From: Streptomyces coeruleorubidus
GTDB taxonomy: Bacteria > Actinomycetota > Actinomycetes > Streptomycetales > Streptomycetaceae
NCBI RefSeq assembly: GCF_028885415.1
Contig: NZ_CP118527.1
Coordinates: 8,370,001 to 8,434,000 of the forward strand
Length of the DNA stretch: 64,000 bases
Direction: 5' to 3'
Shown here: positions 49,770 through 60,074 of the stretch, piece by piece
How the letters are laid out: each line of letters begins with the position of its first letter
Numbering within the stretch: the first letter of the stretch is position 1
Notes under the pieces: generated by a model
What the model saw: the letters and a program-made list of their open reading frames with translations, nothing else
Told to the model about the DNA's origin: nothing
Database searches by the model: none
Position numbers and translations under genes: made by a program

Positions 49770-50908
49770 TGCTCGACCGACGCAACGCGGCAGGCGACCC
49801 CCGCACCCCCGGTACCGCAACAAGAGGAGAGACTGTGCCCACTGTGCCCCCGGCCTCCAAGGCCGCTCGAGAGACCGCGGTGGACGTGACCGCGCTCCTG
49901 GAGCGCGGCCGGACCCTGGCCACTCCGGTACTGCGGGCGGTCATCGACCGCCTGGCACCTCCCATGGACACTGTTGCCGCCTACCACTTCGGATGGATCG
50001 ACGCCCAGGGCCGGCCCGCGGCGGGGGACGGCGGCAAGGCCGTGCGCCCCGCCCTCGCGGTGCTGTCCGCCGAGGTCATGTCGGCCGCCCCCGAGACCGG
50101 CATCCCCGGCGCCGTCGCCGTGGAACTCGTCCACAACTTCTCCCTCCTCCACGACGACCTGATGGACGGCGACGAACAGCGCCGCCACCGCGACACGGTC
50201 TGGAAGGTGCACGGCCCCGCCCAGGCCATCCTGGTCGGTGACGCGCTGTTCGCCCTCGCCAACGAGGTGCTCCTCGAACTCGGCACCGTCGAGGCCGGTC
50301 GCGCCACCCGCCGTCTGACCACCGCCACCCGTGCCCTGATCGACGGTCAGGCCCAGGACATCTCCTACGAGCACCGCGACCGCGTCACCGTCGAGGAGTG
50401 CCTGGACATGGAGGGCAACAAGACTGGCGCCCTGCTCGCCTGCGCCAGCTCCATCGGTGCCGTCCTCGGCGGCGCCGACGACCGCACCGCCGACACGCTG
50501 GAGAAGTACGGCTACCACCTGGGCCTCGCCTTCCAGGCCGTCGACGACCTCCTCGGTATCTGGGGCGACCCGGTCTCCACCGGCAAGCAGACCTGGAGCG
50601 ACCTGCGCCAGCGCAAGAAGTCGCTGCCGGTCGTGGCCGCGCTCGCGGCGGGCGGTTCCGCCTCCGAGCGGCTCGGCGAGATCCTCGCCGCCGACGCCAA
50701 GAGCAGCGACTTCGAGAACTTCTCCGAGGAGGAGTTCGCGGCCCGCGCCGCCCTCATCGAGGAGGCGGGCGGCCGCGAGTGGACCGCCGACGAGGCACGC
50801 CGTCAGCACACCATCGCCATCGAAGCCCTCGACGCCGTCGACATGCCCGACCGGGTGCGGGAGCAGTTCACGGCGCTCGCGGACTTCGTCGTCGTACGAA
50901 AGAGATGA
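49769..50908 (+). CDS. polyprenyl (farnesyl-type) diphosphate synthase
   Basis: A 379-residue trans-prenyltransferase. The first Asp-rich motif is LLHDDLMDGDEQRR (about residues 126-139) and the second is FQAVDDLLGIWGD (about 255-267). GGKAVRPALAVLSAEVM carries the substrate-binding Lys/Arg. It should condense isopentenyl diphosphate with allylic primers to make farnesyl diphosphate for HpnD; chain length cannot be read reliably. ATG at 49769, with GAGGAGG seven bases before it, shares one base with the hpnE stop; a GTG at 49835 with AGAGGAGAG is the alternative. Confidence 0.93.
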   Translation: MLDRRNAAGDPRTPGTATRGETVPTVPPASKAARETAVDVTALLERGRTLATPVLRAVIDRLAPPMDTVAAYHFGWIDAQGRPAAGDGGKAVRPALAVLSAEVMSAAPETGIPGAVAVELVHNFSLLHDDLMDGDEQRRHRDTVWKVHGPAQAILVGDALFALANEVLLELGTVEAGRATRRLTTATRALIDGQAQDISYEHRDRVTVEECLDMEGNKTGALLACASSIGAVLGGADDRTADTLEKYGYHLGLAFQAVDDLLGIWGDPVSTGKQTWSDLRQRKKSLPVVAALAAGGSASERLGEILAADAKSSDFENFSEEEFAARAALIEEAGGREWTADEARRQHTIAIEALDAVDMPDRVREQFTALADFVVVRKR

Positions 50909-51030
50909 TCATTATCGGTCGAATAGCCCTCGCGTAGTCGCCGGCCGGTGCCGCGAGACACCACGGAGCACCGGCCGACGGCGGACCCACAGCAGCTGCA
51001 CACCTTGCACCACTGCACGAAGGGGAAGCC

Positions 51031-53064
51031 ATGACAGCGACGACCGACGGAAGCACCGGGGCCCTGCCACCCCGCGCCGCCGCGGCCAGCGAAACCGACA
51101 CCGACACCCCCGCGGCGGCCGGGGTACCAGAAGCCGCCGCCCGCGCCGTACAGCGCGCCACGGACTTCCTGCTCTCGCGCCAGGACGCCCAGGGCTGGTG
51201 GAAGGGCGACCTCGAGACCAACGTCACGATGGACGCCGAGGACCTGCTGCTCCGTCAGTTCCTGGGCATCCGCGACGAGAAGACCACCCAGGCCGCCGCG
51301 CTCTTCATCCGCGGCGAGCAGCGCGAGGACGGCACGTGGGGCACCTTCTACGGCGGCCCCGGCGAACTCTCCGCCACCATCGAGGCCTATGTCGCGCTCC
51401 GACTGGCCGGCGACGAGCCCGGCGCACCGCACATGGCCAAGGCCTCCGCCTGGATCCGCGAGCAGGGCGGCATCGCCGCCGCCCGGGTCTTCACCCGCAT
51501 CTGGCTGGCCCTGTTCGGCTGGTGGAAGTGGGAGGACCTGCCCGAACTGCCCCCGGAGCTCATCTACTTCCCGAAGTGGATGCCGCTCAACATCTACGAC
51601 TTCGGCTGCTGGGCCCGGCAGACCATCGTCCCGCTGACGATCGTCTCCGCGAAGCGGCCGGTACGCCCCGCGCCCTTCCCGCTGGACGAGCTGCACACCG
51701 ACCCGGCCCACCCGAACCCCGCCAAGCCCCTTGCCCCGGCGTTCAGTTGGGACGGCGCCTTCCAGCGGATGGACAAGGGCCTGCACGCCCTGCGGAAGGT
51801 CGCGCCGCGCCGGCTGCGCAGAGCCGCGATGAACAGCGCCGCCCGCTGGATCATCGAGCGGCAGGAGAACGACGGCTGCTGGGGCGGCATCCAGCCCCCG
51901 GCCGTGTACTCGATCATCGCCCTGCACCTGCTCGGCTACGACCTCCAGCACCCCGTGATGCGCGAGGGACTCGCGTCGCTGGACCGGTTCGCCGTGTGGC
52001 GCCAGGACGGGGCCCGGATGATCGAGGCCTGCCAGTCGCCGGTGTGGGACACCTGCCTGGCCGCGATCGCGCTCGTCGACGCCGGACTGCCCGCCGACCA
52101 CCCGCAGTTGGTGAAGGCCGCGGACTGGATGCTGGGCGAGGAGATCGTCCGGCCCGGTGACTGGTCGGTGCAGCGGCCCGGACTGCCGCCCGGGGGCTGG
52201 GCGTTCGAGTTCCACAACGACAACTACCCCGACATCGACGACACCGCCGAGGTGATCCTCGCGCTGCGCCGGATCACCCACCACGCCCCGGAGCGGGTGG
52301 ACAAGGCCGTCGGGCGCGGCGTGCGCTGGACCCTCGGCATGCAGTCGAGGAACGGCGCGTGGGCCGCCTTCGACGTCGACAACACCAGCCCGTTCCCGAA
52401 CCGGCTGCCGTTCTGCGACTTCGGCGAGGTCATCGACCCGCCCTCCGCCGACGTCACCGCCCACGTCGTCGAGATGCTCGCGGTGGAGGGCCTCGCCCAC
52501 GACCCGCGCACCCGGCGCGGCATCGAGTGGCTGCTGGCCGAACAGGAGCCCGACGGCTCGTGGTTCGGGCGCTGGGGCGTCAACTACGTCTACGGCACAG
52601 GGTCGGTCGTACCCGCCCTGGTGGCCGCAGGCATCCCCGCCGCGCACCCGGCGATCCGCCGGGCCGTGACCTGGCTGGAGTCGGTCCAGAACGACGACGG
52701 CGGCTGGGGCGAGGACCTGCGCTCCTACAAGTACGTCAGGGAGTGGAGCGGCAGGGGCGCCTCGACCGCCTCCCAGACGGCGTGGGCCCTGATGGCCCTG
52801 CTCGCGGCGGGGGAGCGGGACTCCAAGGCCGTCGAACGCGGCATCGAGTGGCTCGCCGCCACCCAGCGGGAGGACGGTTCCTGGGACGAGCCGTACTTCA
52901 CGGGGACGGGCTTCCCGTGGGACTTCTCGATCAACTACCACCTCTACCGGCAGGTGTTCCCGCTCACCGCGCTCGGCCGGTACCTGCACGGGGAGCCCTT
53001 CGCCGACCGGCACAAGGGGAGTGGGGCGGCCGGGAAGCCGCTAGCCGAGGCCAAGGGGAGTTGA
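51031..53064 (+). CDS. shc: squalene-hopene cyclase
   Basis: A 677-residue class II triterpene cyclase that folds squalene into hopene and hopanol at the membrane. The catalytic DxDD motif is DIDDTAE (residues 401-407). QW-type repeats recur (QDAQGWWKG; QREDGTWGTFYGG; QENDGCWGG; QEPDGSWFGRWG; QNDDGGWGED; QREDGSWDEP). GGWAFEFHNDNYPDID surrounds the active site. The first 30 residues are a low-complexity extension typical of Streptomyces. AAGGGGAAG precedes the ATG. A 122-base gap before it has no feature I can name. Its stop shares one base with the hpnG start. Confidence 0.97.
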   Translation: MTATTDGSTGALPPRAAAASETDTDTPAAAGVPEAAARAVQRATDFLLSRQDAQGWWKGDLETNVTMDAEDLLLRQFLGIRDEKTTQAAALFIRGEQREDGTWGTFYGGPGELSATIEAYVALRLAGDEPGAPHMAKASAWIREQGGIAAARVFTRIWLALFGWWKWEDLPELPPELIYFPKWMPLNIYDFGCWARQTIVPLTIVSAKRPVRPAPFPLDELHTDPAHPNPAKPLAPAFSWDGAFQRMDKGLHALRKVAPRRLRRAAMNSAARWIIERQENDGCWGGIQPPAVYSIIALHLLGYDLQHPVMREGLASLDRFAVWRQDGARMIEACQSPVWDTCLAAIALVDAGLPADHPQLVKAADWMLGEEIVRPGDWSVQRPGLPPGGWAFEFHNDNYPDIDDTAEVILALRRITHHAPERVDKAVGRGVRWTLGMQSRNGAWAAFDVDNTSPFPNRLPFCDFGEVIDPPSADVTAHVVEMLAVEGLAHDPRTRRGIEWLLAEQEPDGSWFGRWGVNYVYGTGSVVPALVAAGIPAAHPAIRRAVTWLESVQNDDGGWGEDLRSYKYVREWSGRGASTASQTAWALMALLAAGERDSKAVERGIEWLAATQREDGSWDEPYFTGTGFPWDFSINYHLYRQVFPLTALGRYLHGEPFADRHKGSGAAGKPLAEAKGS

Positions 53065-53705
53065 TGAGCACCCAGCCCGCCCCGGCCCCGCTGCTGATCG
53101 CCTGCGCGCTCGGCATCGAGCAGCTCGCCCTGCGCGCGGGGGACCGTGGCGGCGCCGGCGGGCCGGTCACCGTGCTGCGCACCGGCATGGGACCGTCGGC
53201 GGCCGAGCGGTCCGTCACCCGGATGCTCGCCGACCCGGCCCTGCGCGATGCCGCCGTCCTGGCCACCGGCTTCTGCGCGGGGCTCGCGCCGGGCATGCAC
53301 CCAGGTGACCTGGTCGTCGCCGAGGAGACCCGCGACCCGCGCGGTACGACCGCCTGCGTCGGGACGGACCTGCTGGTCAAGGAGCTGGGCCGCGCGGTGC
53401 CCGGGCGGACGGTGCACACCGGGCCGCTCACCGGCTCAGACCACGTCGTGCGCGGTCATGAACGGTCCGATCTGCGCGCGACCGGCGCGATCGCGGTCGA
53501 CATGGAGTCGGCTGCCACGCTCCTGAGTGCCGTGCGCGCGGGCGTGCGCCCGGTTGCGGCCGTCCGGGTGGTCGTGGACGCTCCAGAACATGAACTCGTC
53601 CGGATCGGCACGGTGCGCGGTGGAATATCGGCTTTCCGTGTCCTTCGTTCCGTTCTTCCCGCTTTCTTCGAATGGCACCGTTCCTTGCTGCTCCCCAGGA
53701 GGTGA
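53064..53705 (+). CDS. hpnG: HpnG, adenosylhopane nucleosidase/phosphorylase
   Basis: A 213-residue PNP/UDP-phosphorylase-fold protein (LLIACALGIEQLALRAGD; VLRTGMGPSAAERSV; GFCAGLAPGMHPGDLVVAEE; AIAVDMESAATL, whose VDMES is the ribose-binding motif). Known role: it removes adenine from adenosylhopane made by HpnH, giving ribosylhopane or its phosphate. Placement between shc and hpnH supports this over nucleotide salvage. It overlaps the shc stop by one base (TGATG) and ends five bases before hpnH. Confidence 0.92.
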   Translation: MSTQPAPAPLLIACALGIEQLALRAGDRGGAGGPVTVLRTGMGPSAAERSVTRMLADPALRDAAVLATGFCAGLAPGMHPGDLVVAEETRDPRGTTACVGTDLLVKELGRAVPGRTVHTGPLTGSDHVVRGHERSDLRATGAIAVDMESAATLLSAVRAGVRPVAAVRVVVDAPEHELVRIGTVRGGISAFRVLRSVLPAFFEWHRSLLLPRR

Positions 53706-53710
53706 GCCAG

Positions 53711-54733
53711 ATGGCCATGCCGCTCCGACAGTCCATCAAGGTCGCTACGTACTTGGCTGAACAGAAGCTCCGCCGGCGGGACAAGTTCCCGCTCATCGTC
53801 GAGCTGGAGCCGCTGTACGCCTGCAACCTCAAGTGCGAGGGGTGCGGCAAGATCCAGCACCCGGCCGGGGTGCTCAAGCAGCGGATGCCGGTCGCCCAGG
53901 CCGTGGGGGCAGTGCTGGAGTCCGGCGCCCCCATGGTGTCCATCGCCGGTGGCGAGCCGCTGATGCACCCGCAGATCGACGAGATCGTGCGTCAGCTGGT
54001 GGCCAAGCGGAAGTACGTTTTCCTGTGCACCAACGCCCTGCTCCTGCGTAAGAAGATGGACAAGTTCAAGCCCTCCCCGTACTTCGCCTTCGCGGTGCAC
54101 ATCGACGGGCTGCGCGAGCGGCACGACGAGTCGGTGGCGAAGGAGGGCGTGTTCGACGAGGCCGTGGAGGCGATCAAGGAGGCCAAGCGGCGCGGCTTCC
54201 GGGTGACCACCAACTCGACCTTCTTCAACACCGACACCCCGCAGACCATCATCGAGGTGCTGAACTTCCTCAACGACGACCTCAAGGTCGACGAGATGAT
54301 GATCTCGCCCGCCTACGCCTACGAGAAGGCTCCCGACCAGGAGCACTTCCTCGGCGTGGAGCAGACCCGCGAGCTGTTCAAGAAGGCCTTCGCGGGCGGC
54401 AACCGGCGCCGCTGGCGGCTCAACCACTCCCCGCTCTTCCTGGACTTCCTGGAGGGCAAGGTCGACTTCCCGTGCACCGCCTGGGCGATCCCGAACTACT
54501 CGCTGTTCGGCTGGCAGCGCCCCTGCTACCTGATGAGCGACGGCTATGTGCCGACGTACCGGGAACTGGTCGAGGACACCGACTGGGACAAGTACGGCCG
54601 CGGCAAGGACCCGCGCTGCGCCAACTGCATGGCGCACTGCGGCTACGAGCCCACCGCCGTCCTCGCCACCATGGGATCGCTGAAGGAGTCCCTGCGCGCC
54701 ATGCGCGAGACGGTCTCCGGAAACCGGGAGTGA
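53711..54733 (+). CDS. hpnH: radical SAM adenosylhopane synthase HpnH
   Basis: A 340-residue radical SAM enzyme. The [4Fe-4S] motif CNLKCEGC is at residues 38-45 (CX3CX2C), preceded by [24 protein letters not shown] is the SAM-binding GGE motif. A C-terminal group of cysteines ([13 protein letters not shown]) is typical of HpnH. Known role: it joins the 5'-deoxyadenosyl radical to hopene, giving adenosylhopane, the first step of C35 hopanoids. AGGAGGTGAG precedes ATG 53711; the nearby ATG at 53717 is less well placed. Confidence 0.95.
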   Translation: MAMPLRQSIKVATYLAEQKLRRRDKFPLIVELEPLYACNLKCEGCGKIQHPAGVLKQRMPVAQAVGAVLESGAPMVSIAGGEPLMHPQIDEIVRQLVAKRKYVFLCTNALLLRKKMDKFKPSPYFAFAVHIDGLRERHDESVAKEGVFDEAVEAIKEAKRRGFRVTTNSTFFNTDTPQTIIEVLNFLNDDLKVDEMMISPAYAYEKAPDQEHFLGVEQTRELFKKAFAGGNRRRWRLNHSPLFLDFLEGKVDFPCTAWAIPNYSLFGWQRPCYLMSDGYVPTYRELVEDTDWDKYGRGKDPRCANCMAHCGYEPTAVLATMGSLKESLRAMRETVSGNRE

Positions 54734-54737
54734 CGCC

Positions 54738-55895
54738 ATGACCGCCATCCCGCTGGGCGTTCCCGAGGTACCGGTCCGGCCGATCGCGCAGCGGCGCGCC
54801 TCGCGCCGGATCCAGGTCGGTCCGGTGGCGGTCGGGGGCGGGGCCCCGGTGTCGGTGCAGTCGATGACGACGACGCGTACGTCGGACATCGGCGCCACCT
54901 TGCAGCAGATCGCCGAACTCACCGCGTCCGGCTGCCAGATCGTCCGGGTCGCCTGCCCCACGCAGGACGACGCGGACGCGCTCGCGACCATCGCGCGCAA
55001 GTCGCAGATCCCGGTGATCGCGGACATCCACTTCCAGCCGAAGTACGTGTTCGCGGCCATCGAGGCGGGCTGTGCCGCCGTACGCGTCAACCCCGGCAAC
55101 ATCAAGCAGTTCGACGACCGGGTCAAGGAGATCGCGCAGGCCGCCGATGGCCACGGCACCCCGATCCGGATCGGGGTCAACGCCGGGTCGCTGGACCGGC
55201 GGCTGCTGCAGAAGTACGGCAAGGCGACCCCCGAGGCGCTCGTGGAGAGCGCGCTGTGGGAGGCGTCCCTGTTCGAGGAGCACGACTTCCGGGACATCAA
55301 GATCTCCGTCAAGCACAACGACCCGGTCGTGATGATCGAGGCGTACCGGCAGCTCGCCGAGCAGTGCGACTACCCGCTGCACCTGGGGGTGACGGAGGCG
55401 GGTCCGGCGTTCCAGGGCACGATCAAGTCGGCGGTGGCCTTCGGCGCGCTGCTCTCGCAGGGCATCGGCGACACCATCCGGGTGTCGCTGAGCGCGCCCC
55501 CGGCCGAGGAGGTCAAGGTCGGCATCCAGATCCTTCAGTCGCTGGGGCTGCGGCAGCGCCAGCTGGAGATCGTCTCCTGCCCCTCCTGCGGCCGAGCCCA
55601 GGTCGATGTCTACAAGCTCGCCGACGAAGTCACTGCCGGCCTCGAGGGCATGGAAGTGCCGTTGCGGGTCGCCGTCATGGGATGTGTGGTCAACGGACCC
55701 GGCGAGGCAAGGGAGGCCGATCTGGGGGTGGCCTCCGGCAACGGCAAGGGGCAGATCTTCGTCAAGGGCGAGGTCATCAAGACCGTCCCCGAGTCGAAGA
55801 TCGTCGAGACGCTGATCGAAGAGGCGATGAAGCTCGCCGAGCAGATGGAGCAGGACGGCGTGGGGTCGGGGGAGCCGGCCGTCACCGTGAGCTGA
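54738..55895 (+). CDS. ispG: 4-hydroxy-3-methylbut-2-enyl-diphosphate synthase
   Basis: A 385-residue MEP-pathway iron-sulfur enzyme (GcpE) converting methylerythritol cyclodiphosphate to HMBPP. The barrel part has [36 protein letters not shown] and RVNPGN. The [4Fe-4S] ligands are Cys281 and Cys284 (CPSCGR) and Cys316 (CVVNGPGEA). GGGAG precedes the ATG. It lies within the hopanoid operon, so MEP flux can rise with hopanoid synthesis. I recall that Streptomyces usually has a second ispG elsewhere. Confidence 0.96.
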   Translation: MTAIPLGVPEVPVRPIAQRRASRRIQVGPVAVGGGAPVSVQSMTTTRTSDIGATLQQIAELTASGCQIVRVACPTQDDADALATIARKSQIPVIADIHFQPKYVFAAIEAGCAAVRVNPGNIKQFDDRVKEIAQAADGHGTPIRIGVNAGSLDRRLLQKYGKATPEALVESALWEASLFEEHDFRDIKISVKHNDPVVMIEAYRQLAEQCDYPLHLGVTEAGPAFQGTIKSAVAFGALLSQGIGDTIRVSLSAPPAEEVKVGIQILQSLGLRQRQLEIVSCPSCGRAQVDVYKLADEVTAGLEGMEVPLRVAVMGCVVNGPGEAREADLGVASGNGKGQIFVKGEVIKTVPESKIVETLIEEAMKLAEQMEQDGVGSGEPAVTVS

Positions 55896-55923
55896 AGAGC
55901 ACGGAACCGAAGGGGGCCCGAGC

Positions 55924-57819
55924 GTGACGATTCTGGAGACCATCCGGGGACCACGTGACCTGAAGGCGCTGTCCGAGGCGGAACTCGGCGAACTGTCCGA
56001 CGAGATCAGGGAGTTCCTGGTGCACGCGGTCGCCAGGACCGGAGGTCATCTGGGGCCCAACCTGGGGGTGGTGGAGCTCACCGTCGCCCTGCACCGGGTC
56101 TTCGAGTCGCCGGTCGACCGCATCCTGTGGGACACCGGCCACCAGAGCTACGTCCACAAACTGCTGACCGGGCGCCAGGACTTCTCCAAGCTGCGCGGCA
56201 AGGGCGGCCTGTCCGGCTACCCCTCGCGCGAGGAGTCCGAGCACGACGTCATCGAGAACAGCCACGCCTCCACGGCGCTCGGCTGGGCCGACGGGCTGGC
56301 CAAAGCCCGCCAGGTGCAGGGGGAGAAGGGCCATGTCGTCGCGGTGATCGGCGACGGCGCCCTGACCGGCGGCATGGCCTGGGAGGCGCTGAACAACATC
56401 GCGGCCGCCAAGAACCGGCCGCTGATCATCGTCGTCAACGACAACGAACGCTCCTACGCCCCGACCATCGGCGGCCTCGCGGGCCACCTCGCGACCCTGC
56501 GCACGACCGACGGCTACGAGCGGGTCCTGGCCTGGGGCAAGGACGTGCTCCAGGCCACGCCCCTGGTCGGCAACACCCTCTACGAGGCCCTGCACGGCGC
56601 GAAGAAGGGTTTCAAGGACGCGTTCGCCCCGCAGGGCCTGTTCGAGGACCTGGGCCTGAAGTACGTGGGCCCGATCGACGGGCATGACATCGGGGCCGTG
56701 GATTCCGCGCTGCGGCGCGCGAAACGCTTCCACGGTCCGGTCCTCGTCCACTGCCTCACGGAGAAGGGCCGCGGCTACGAACCCGCCCTCGCCCACGAGG
56801 AGGACCACTTCCACACCGTCGGCGTCATGGACCCGCTGACCTGCGCGCCGCTCTCGCCGGCGGGGGGCCCGTCCTGGACCTCCGTGTTCGGCGACGAGAT
56901 CGTACGGATCGGGGAGGAGCGGGAGGACGTGGTCGCGATAACCGCGGCCATGCTCCATCCGGTCGGCCTGGGCAGGTTCGCCGAACGCTTCCCGGACCGG
57001 GTGTGGGACGTCGGCATCGCCGAGCAGCACGCGGCCGTGTCCGCGGCGGGCCTGGCGACGGGTGGCCTGCACCCGGTCGTCGCCGTTTACGCCACCTTCC
57101 TCAACCGTGCCTTCGACCAGCTTCTGATGGACGTGGCCCTGCACCGCTGCGGGGTGACCTTCGTGCTGGACCGGGCCGGTGTCACCGGCGTCGACGGGCC
57201 CTCCCACAACGGCATGTGGGACATGTCCGTCCTCCAAGTCGTCCCCGGCCTCAGGATCGCGGCGCCGCGCGACGCCGACCAGTTGCGCGCCCAGTTGCGG
57301 GAGGCGGTCGCCGTCGACGACGCGCCGACGCTGCTGCGTTTCCCGAAGGAGTCCGTCGGCCCGTCGATCCCGGCGGTGGACCGGGTGGGCGGACTGGACG
57401 TGTTGCACCGCGCCGACCGAGCGGAGGTGCTTCTGGTCGCCGTCGGCGTCATGGCGCCGGTGTGCCTCCAGGCCGCCGAGCTGCTCGAAGCCCGAGGCAT
57501 CGGATGCACCGTCGTCGACCCCCGCTGGGTCAAACCGGTCGACCCGGCGCTCCCGGGCCTCGCCTGCGAACACCGCCTGGTCGCCGTCGTCGAGGACAAC
57601 AGCCGGGCGGCCGGGGTCGGCTCGGCCGTGGCGCTGGCCCTGGGCGACGCCGAAGTCGACGTCCCGGTACGGCGCTTCGGGATCCCGGAGCAGTTCCTCG
57701 CGCACGCCAAGCGCGGCGAGGTGCTCGCCGACATCGGCCTGACACCCGTCGAGGTCGCCGGACGGATCAGCGCGAGCCTGACCGTGAAGGAAGAGCTGTC
57801 CAAGGAGCCACAGGAATGA
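55924..57819 (+). CDS. dxs: 1-deoxy-D-xylulose-5-phosphate synthase
   Basis: A 631-residue thiamine-diphosphate enzyme, the first step of the MEP pathway (pyruvate plus glyceraldehyde-3-phosphate). Motifs: [15 protein letters not shown] [32 protein letters not shown], the ThDP motif [36 protein letters not shown] with the catalytic Glu, and [18 protein letters not shown] at 55924 has AAGGGGG upstream. It follows ispG by 28 bases and overlaps hpnO (ATGA). Together with ispG it provides precursor for the operon's own product. Confidence 0.96.
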   Translation: MTILETIRGPRDLKALSEAELGELSDEIREFLVHAVARTGGHLGPNLGVVELTVALHRVFESPVDRILWDTGHQSYVHKLLTGRQDFSKLRGKGGLSGYPSREESEHDVIENSHASTALGWADGLAKARQVQGEKGHVVAVIGDGALTGGMAWEALNNIAAAKNRPLIIVVNDNERSYAPTIGGLAGHLATLRTTDGYERVLAWGKDVLQATPLVGNTLYEALHGAKKGFKDAFAPQGLFEDLGLKYVGPIDGHDIGAVDSALRRAKRFHGPVLVHCLTEKGRGYEPALAHEEDHFHTVGVMDPLTCAPLSPAGGPSWTSVFGDEIVRIGEEREDVVAITAAMLHPVGLGRFAERFPDRVWDVGIAEQHAAVSAAGLATGGLHPVVAVYATFLNRAFDQLLMDVALHRCGVTFVLDRAGVTGVDGPSHNGMWDMSVLQVVPGLRIAAPRDADQLRAQLREAVAVDDAPTLLRFPKESVGPSIPAVDRVGGLDVLHRADRAEVLLVAVGVMAPVCLQAAELLEARGIGCTVVDPRWVKPVDPALPGLACEHRLVAVVEDNSRAAGVGSAVALALGDAEVDVPVRRFGIPEQFLAHAKRGEVLADIGLTPVEVAGRISASLTVKEELSKEPQE

Positions 57820-59231
57820 CAACCGCCGAGTCCGCGTCGGAGTCGTCGCAGGCCGGGGCGTTCGACCTCGGCGCGCTGCTGGCCGAACGCGGAGCCGAGC
57901 GCTACGAGCTGCACACCCGGTACCTCAACCACCAGCTCCCGCGCATGCTGCACACCATCGGCTTCGACAAGGTCTACGAGCGCGCCGAGGGCGCCTACTT
58001 CTACGACGCGGACGGCAACGACTACCTGGACATGCTCGCCGGGTTCGGGGTGATGGGGCTCGGCCGCCACCACCCCGTGGTGCGCAAGGCGCTGCACGAC
58101 GTCCTGGACGCCGGCCTCGCCGACCTCACGCGCTTCGACTGCCAGCCGCTCCCGGGCCTGCTTGCGGAGAAGCTGCTCGCGCACAGCCCGCACCTGGACC
58201 GGGTGTTCTTCGGCAACAGCGGCACGGAAGCCGTCGAGGGCGCGCTGAAGTTCGCCCGGTTCGTCACCGGCAGGCCCAGGATCCTGTACTGCGCGCATGC
58301 CTTCCACGGCCTGACCACCGGCGCCCTCTCGGTGAACGGCGAGTCCGGTTTCCGCGACGGCTTCGCCCCGCTGCTGCCCGACACGGCCGTACCGCTCGGC
58401 GACCTCGACGCGCTGGAAAGGGAGTTGAGGAAGGGCGACGTCGCCGCCCTGATCGTCGAGCCGATCCAGGGCAAGGGCGTGCTGGAGGCCCCGCCCGGCT
58501 ATCTGCGGGCCGCCCAGGAACTGCTGCGCGGGCACAAGGCGCTGCTCATCGCCGACGAGGTGCAGACGGGCCTCGGCCGCACCGGCGACTTCTACGGCTA
58601 CCAGCACGAGGACGGCGTGGAGCCCGACCTGGTGTGCGTGGCCAAGGCGCTCTCCGGTGGCTATGTGCCGGTGGGTGCCACGCTCGGCAAGGACTGGATC
58701 TTCAAGAAGGTCTACTCGTCGATGGACCGGGTGCTGGTCCACTCGGCGAGCTTCGGGTCCAACGCGCAGGCCATGGCGGCGGGCCTGGCGGTGCTGTCGG
58801 TGATGGAGAACGAGCAGATCATCGCCGGCGTCCGCGCCACCGGGGAACGGCTCAGATCCCGGCTCGCGGCGCTGACGGACAAGTACGAGATGCTCGCCGA
58901 CGTCCGCGGCCGGGGCCTGATGATCGGCATCGAGTTCGGCCGGCCGAAGTCGCTGAAGCTGCGCAGCCGCTGGGCCATGCTCCAGGCAGCGCGCAAGGGA
59001 CTGTTCGCGCAGATGGTCGTCGTACCGCTGCTCCAGAAGCACCGGATCCTCACCCAGGTCTCCGGCGACCACATGGAGGTGATCAAGCTGATCCCGCCGC
59101 TGATCATCGGCGAGCGGGAGGTGGACCGGTTCGTCGACGCCTTCGCGGCCGTGATGGACGACGCGCACGACGGCGGGCTGGTCTGGGACTTCGGGAAGAC
59201 GCTGGTCAAGCAGGCGGTGGCCAACCGGTAG
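57816..59231 (+). CDS. hpnO: HpnO, aminobacteriohopanetriol-forming aminotransferase
   Basis: A 471-residue class III PLP aminotransferase. PLP motifs: [42 protein letters not shown] and the Schiff-base Lys277 in [13 protein letters not shown]. The sequence [25 protein letters not shown] is typical of the ornithine-aminotransferase-like group that includes HpnO. Known role: it aminates the C35 carbon of ribosylhopane-derived aldehyde to give aminobacteriohopanetriol. As last gene of the operon, coupled to dxs, this fits better than an amino-acid role. It is longer than acetylornithine aminotransferases. Confidence 0.92.
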   Translation: MTTAESASESSQAGAFDLGALLAERGAERYELHTRYLNHQLPRMLHTIGFDKVYERAEGAYFYDADGNDYLDMLAGFGVMGLGRHHPVVRKALHDVLDAGLADLTRFDCQPLPGLLAEKLLAHSPHLDRVFFGNSGTEAVEGALKFARFVTGRPRILYCAHAFHGLTTGALSVNGESGFRDGFAPLLPDTAVPLGDLDALERELRKGDVAALIVEPIQGKGVLEAPPGYLRAAQELLRGHKALLIADEVQTGLGRTGDFYGYQHEDGVEPDLVCVAKALSGGYVPVGATLGKDWIFKKVYSSMDRVLVHSASFGSNAQAMAAGLAVLSVMENEQIIAGVRATGERLRSRLAALTDKYEMLADVRGRGLMIGIEFGRPKSLKLRSRWAMLQAARKGLFAQMVVVPLLQKHRILTQVSGDHMEVIKLIPPLIIGEREVDRFVDAFAAVMDDAHDGGLVWDFGKTLVKQAVANR

Positions 59232-59249
59232 GGCTTTCGCCGAGGGTTT

Positions 59250-59284
59250 TTGCCTGAGAGGCAAGAAATTTGCCGCTGGGGCAA
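59250..59284. promoter_or_regulatory. twin TTGCC-N5-GGCAA operators
   Basis: Two perfect palindromes, TTGCCTGAGAGGCAA (59250-59264) and TTGCCGCTGGGGCAA (59270-59284), lie 20 bp apart centre to centre, i.e. about two helical turns, on the same face of DNA. They sit between hpnO and the XRE-cupin regulator, ending 20 bases before its ATG. The likely reading is autoregulation by that protein, binding as two dimers. The second half-site falls where a promoter -10 would be expected. Confidence 0.7.
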
Positions 59285-59304
59285 GGCTCCGGCTGAATGG
59301 AGGC

Positions 59305-59949
59305 ATGAGCTCCTCCGAGACCGAGCGGTCCTCCGGGGCCGCCCCGTCGGCTGACCAGGCGGCCGCTGCGCTGCCCGCCGTCGCGCCGCAGCTGCGTGCA
59401 CTGCGGCGCCGGACCTCCCTGACCCTGGAGGCCGCGGCCCGTGCCGCCGGGCTGTCGCCCGCCCACCTCTCCCGCCTGGAGACCGGGCAGCGCCAGCCCT
59501 CCCTGCCGATGCTCCTCGCGCTGGCCCGCATCTACGGTACGACGGTCTCCGAGCTGCTCGGCGAGACGGTCGCCGGCCGGGACGCCGTCGTCCGCGCCGC
59601 CGACATGGAACCGACCGCCGCGGGCGGCTGGACGTACTGGCAGGCCGGCGCTCCCGGGCGCGGGATGCAAGCCCTGCGGGTCCATGTGCCGTACGGATCC
59701 CAGGGCGACATCGTGCGCGTCCACCCCGGCGAGGAGTGGCTCCACGTGCTCCGGGGGCGGCTGCGGCTGAGCCTCGGCGACACCACGCACCAGCTCGCGC
59801 CCGGCGACAGCGCCCACTTCGACTCGCTCACCCCGCACCGCATCGCCGCCCAGGACCCGGACGGCGTCGAACTGCTCTTCGTGCACACCCTCTTGCAGAG
59901 TCCCACGGCCGCCCTGTGCCTGGGCCCCACCCCTGGAGACGTGTCATGA
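59305..59949 (+). CDS. XRE-cupin transcriptional regulator
   Basis: A 214-residue regulator. Residues about 28-82 are an XRE helix-turn-helix (LRALRRRTSLTLEAAARAAGLSPAHLSRLETGQRQPSLPMLLALARIYG). Residues about 120-195 form a small cupin (GDIVRVHPGEEWLHVLRGRLRLSLGDTTHQLAPGDSAHFDSLTPHRIAA), with His/Glu ligand positions. XRE-cupin proteins of the PuuR/SutR type sense small molecules. GGAGG lies only one base before ATG 59305, so the true start may be a later codon, though none is well placed. The stop overlaps the next gene (ATGA). It follows the hopanoid operon and may or may not control it. Confidence 0.92.
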   Translation: MSSSETERSSGAAPSADQAAAALPAVAPQLRALRRRTSLTLEAAARAAGLSPAHLSRLETGQRQPSLPMLLALARIYGTTVSELLGETVAGRDAVVRAADMEPTAAGGWTYWQAGAPGRGMQALRVHVPYGSQGDIVRVHPGEEWLHVLRGRLRLSLGDTTHQLAPGDSAHFDSLTPHRIAAQDPDGVELLFVHTLLQSPTAALCLGPTPGDVS

Positions 59950-60065
59950 AGGACATGGAGGAGAAGTTCCCCCGAGCCCTGTGGGTGCGGCTGTTCATCT
60001 ACCTCGTGGTGGGGCACATCTTCGCGGCTTTCGTGTACTTCCTGTTCGAGGCAGGGGCTCGCTAG
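59946..60065 (+). CDS. 39-aa membrane protein coupled to the XRE-cupin regulator (DUF6126-like)
   Basis: A tiny protein, MKDMEEKFPRALWVRLF followed by a single membrane helix IYLVVGHIFAAFVYFLFE and a short GAR tail. I recognise it as the DUF6126 type that accompanies XRE-cupin genes in Streptomyces (from memory). Its ATG overlaps the regulator's stop, implying fixed stoichiometry. It could tether or modulate the regulator, or act as a separate membrane factor; no function is known. Confidence 0.8.
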   Translation: MKDMEEKFPRALWVRLFIYLVVGHIFAAFVYFLFEAGAR

Positions 60066-60074
60066 CCGCGTTCC

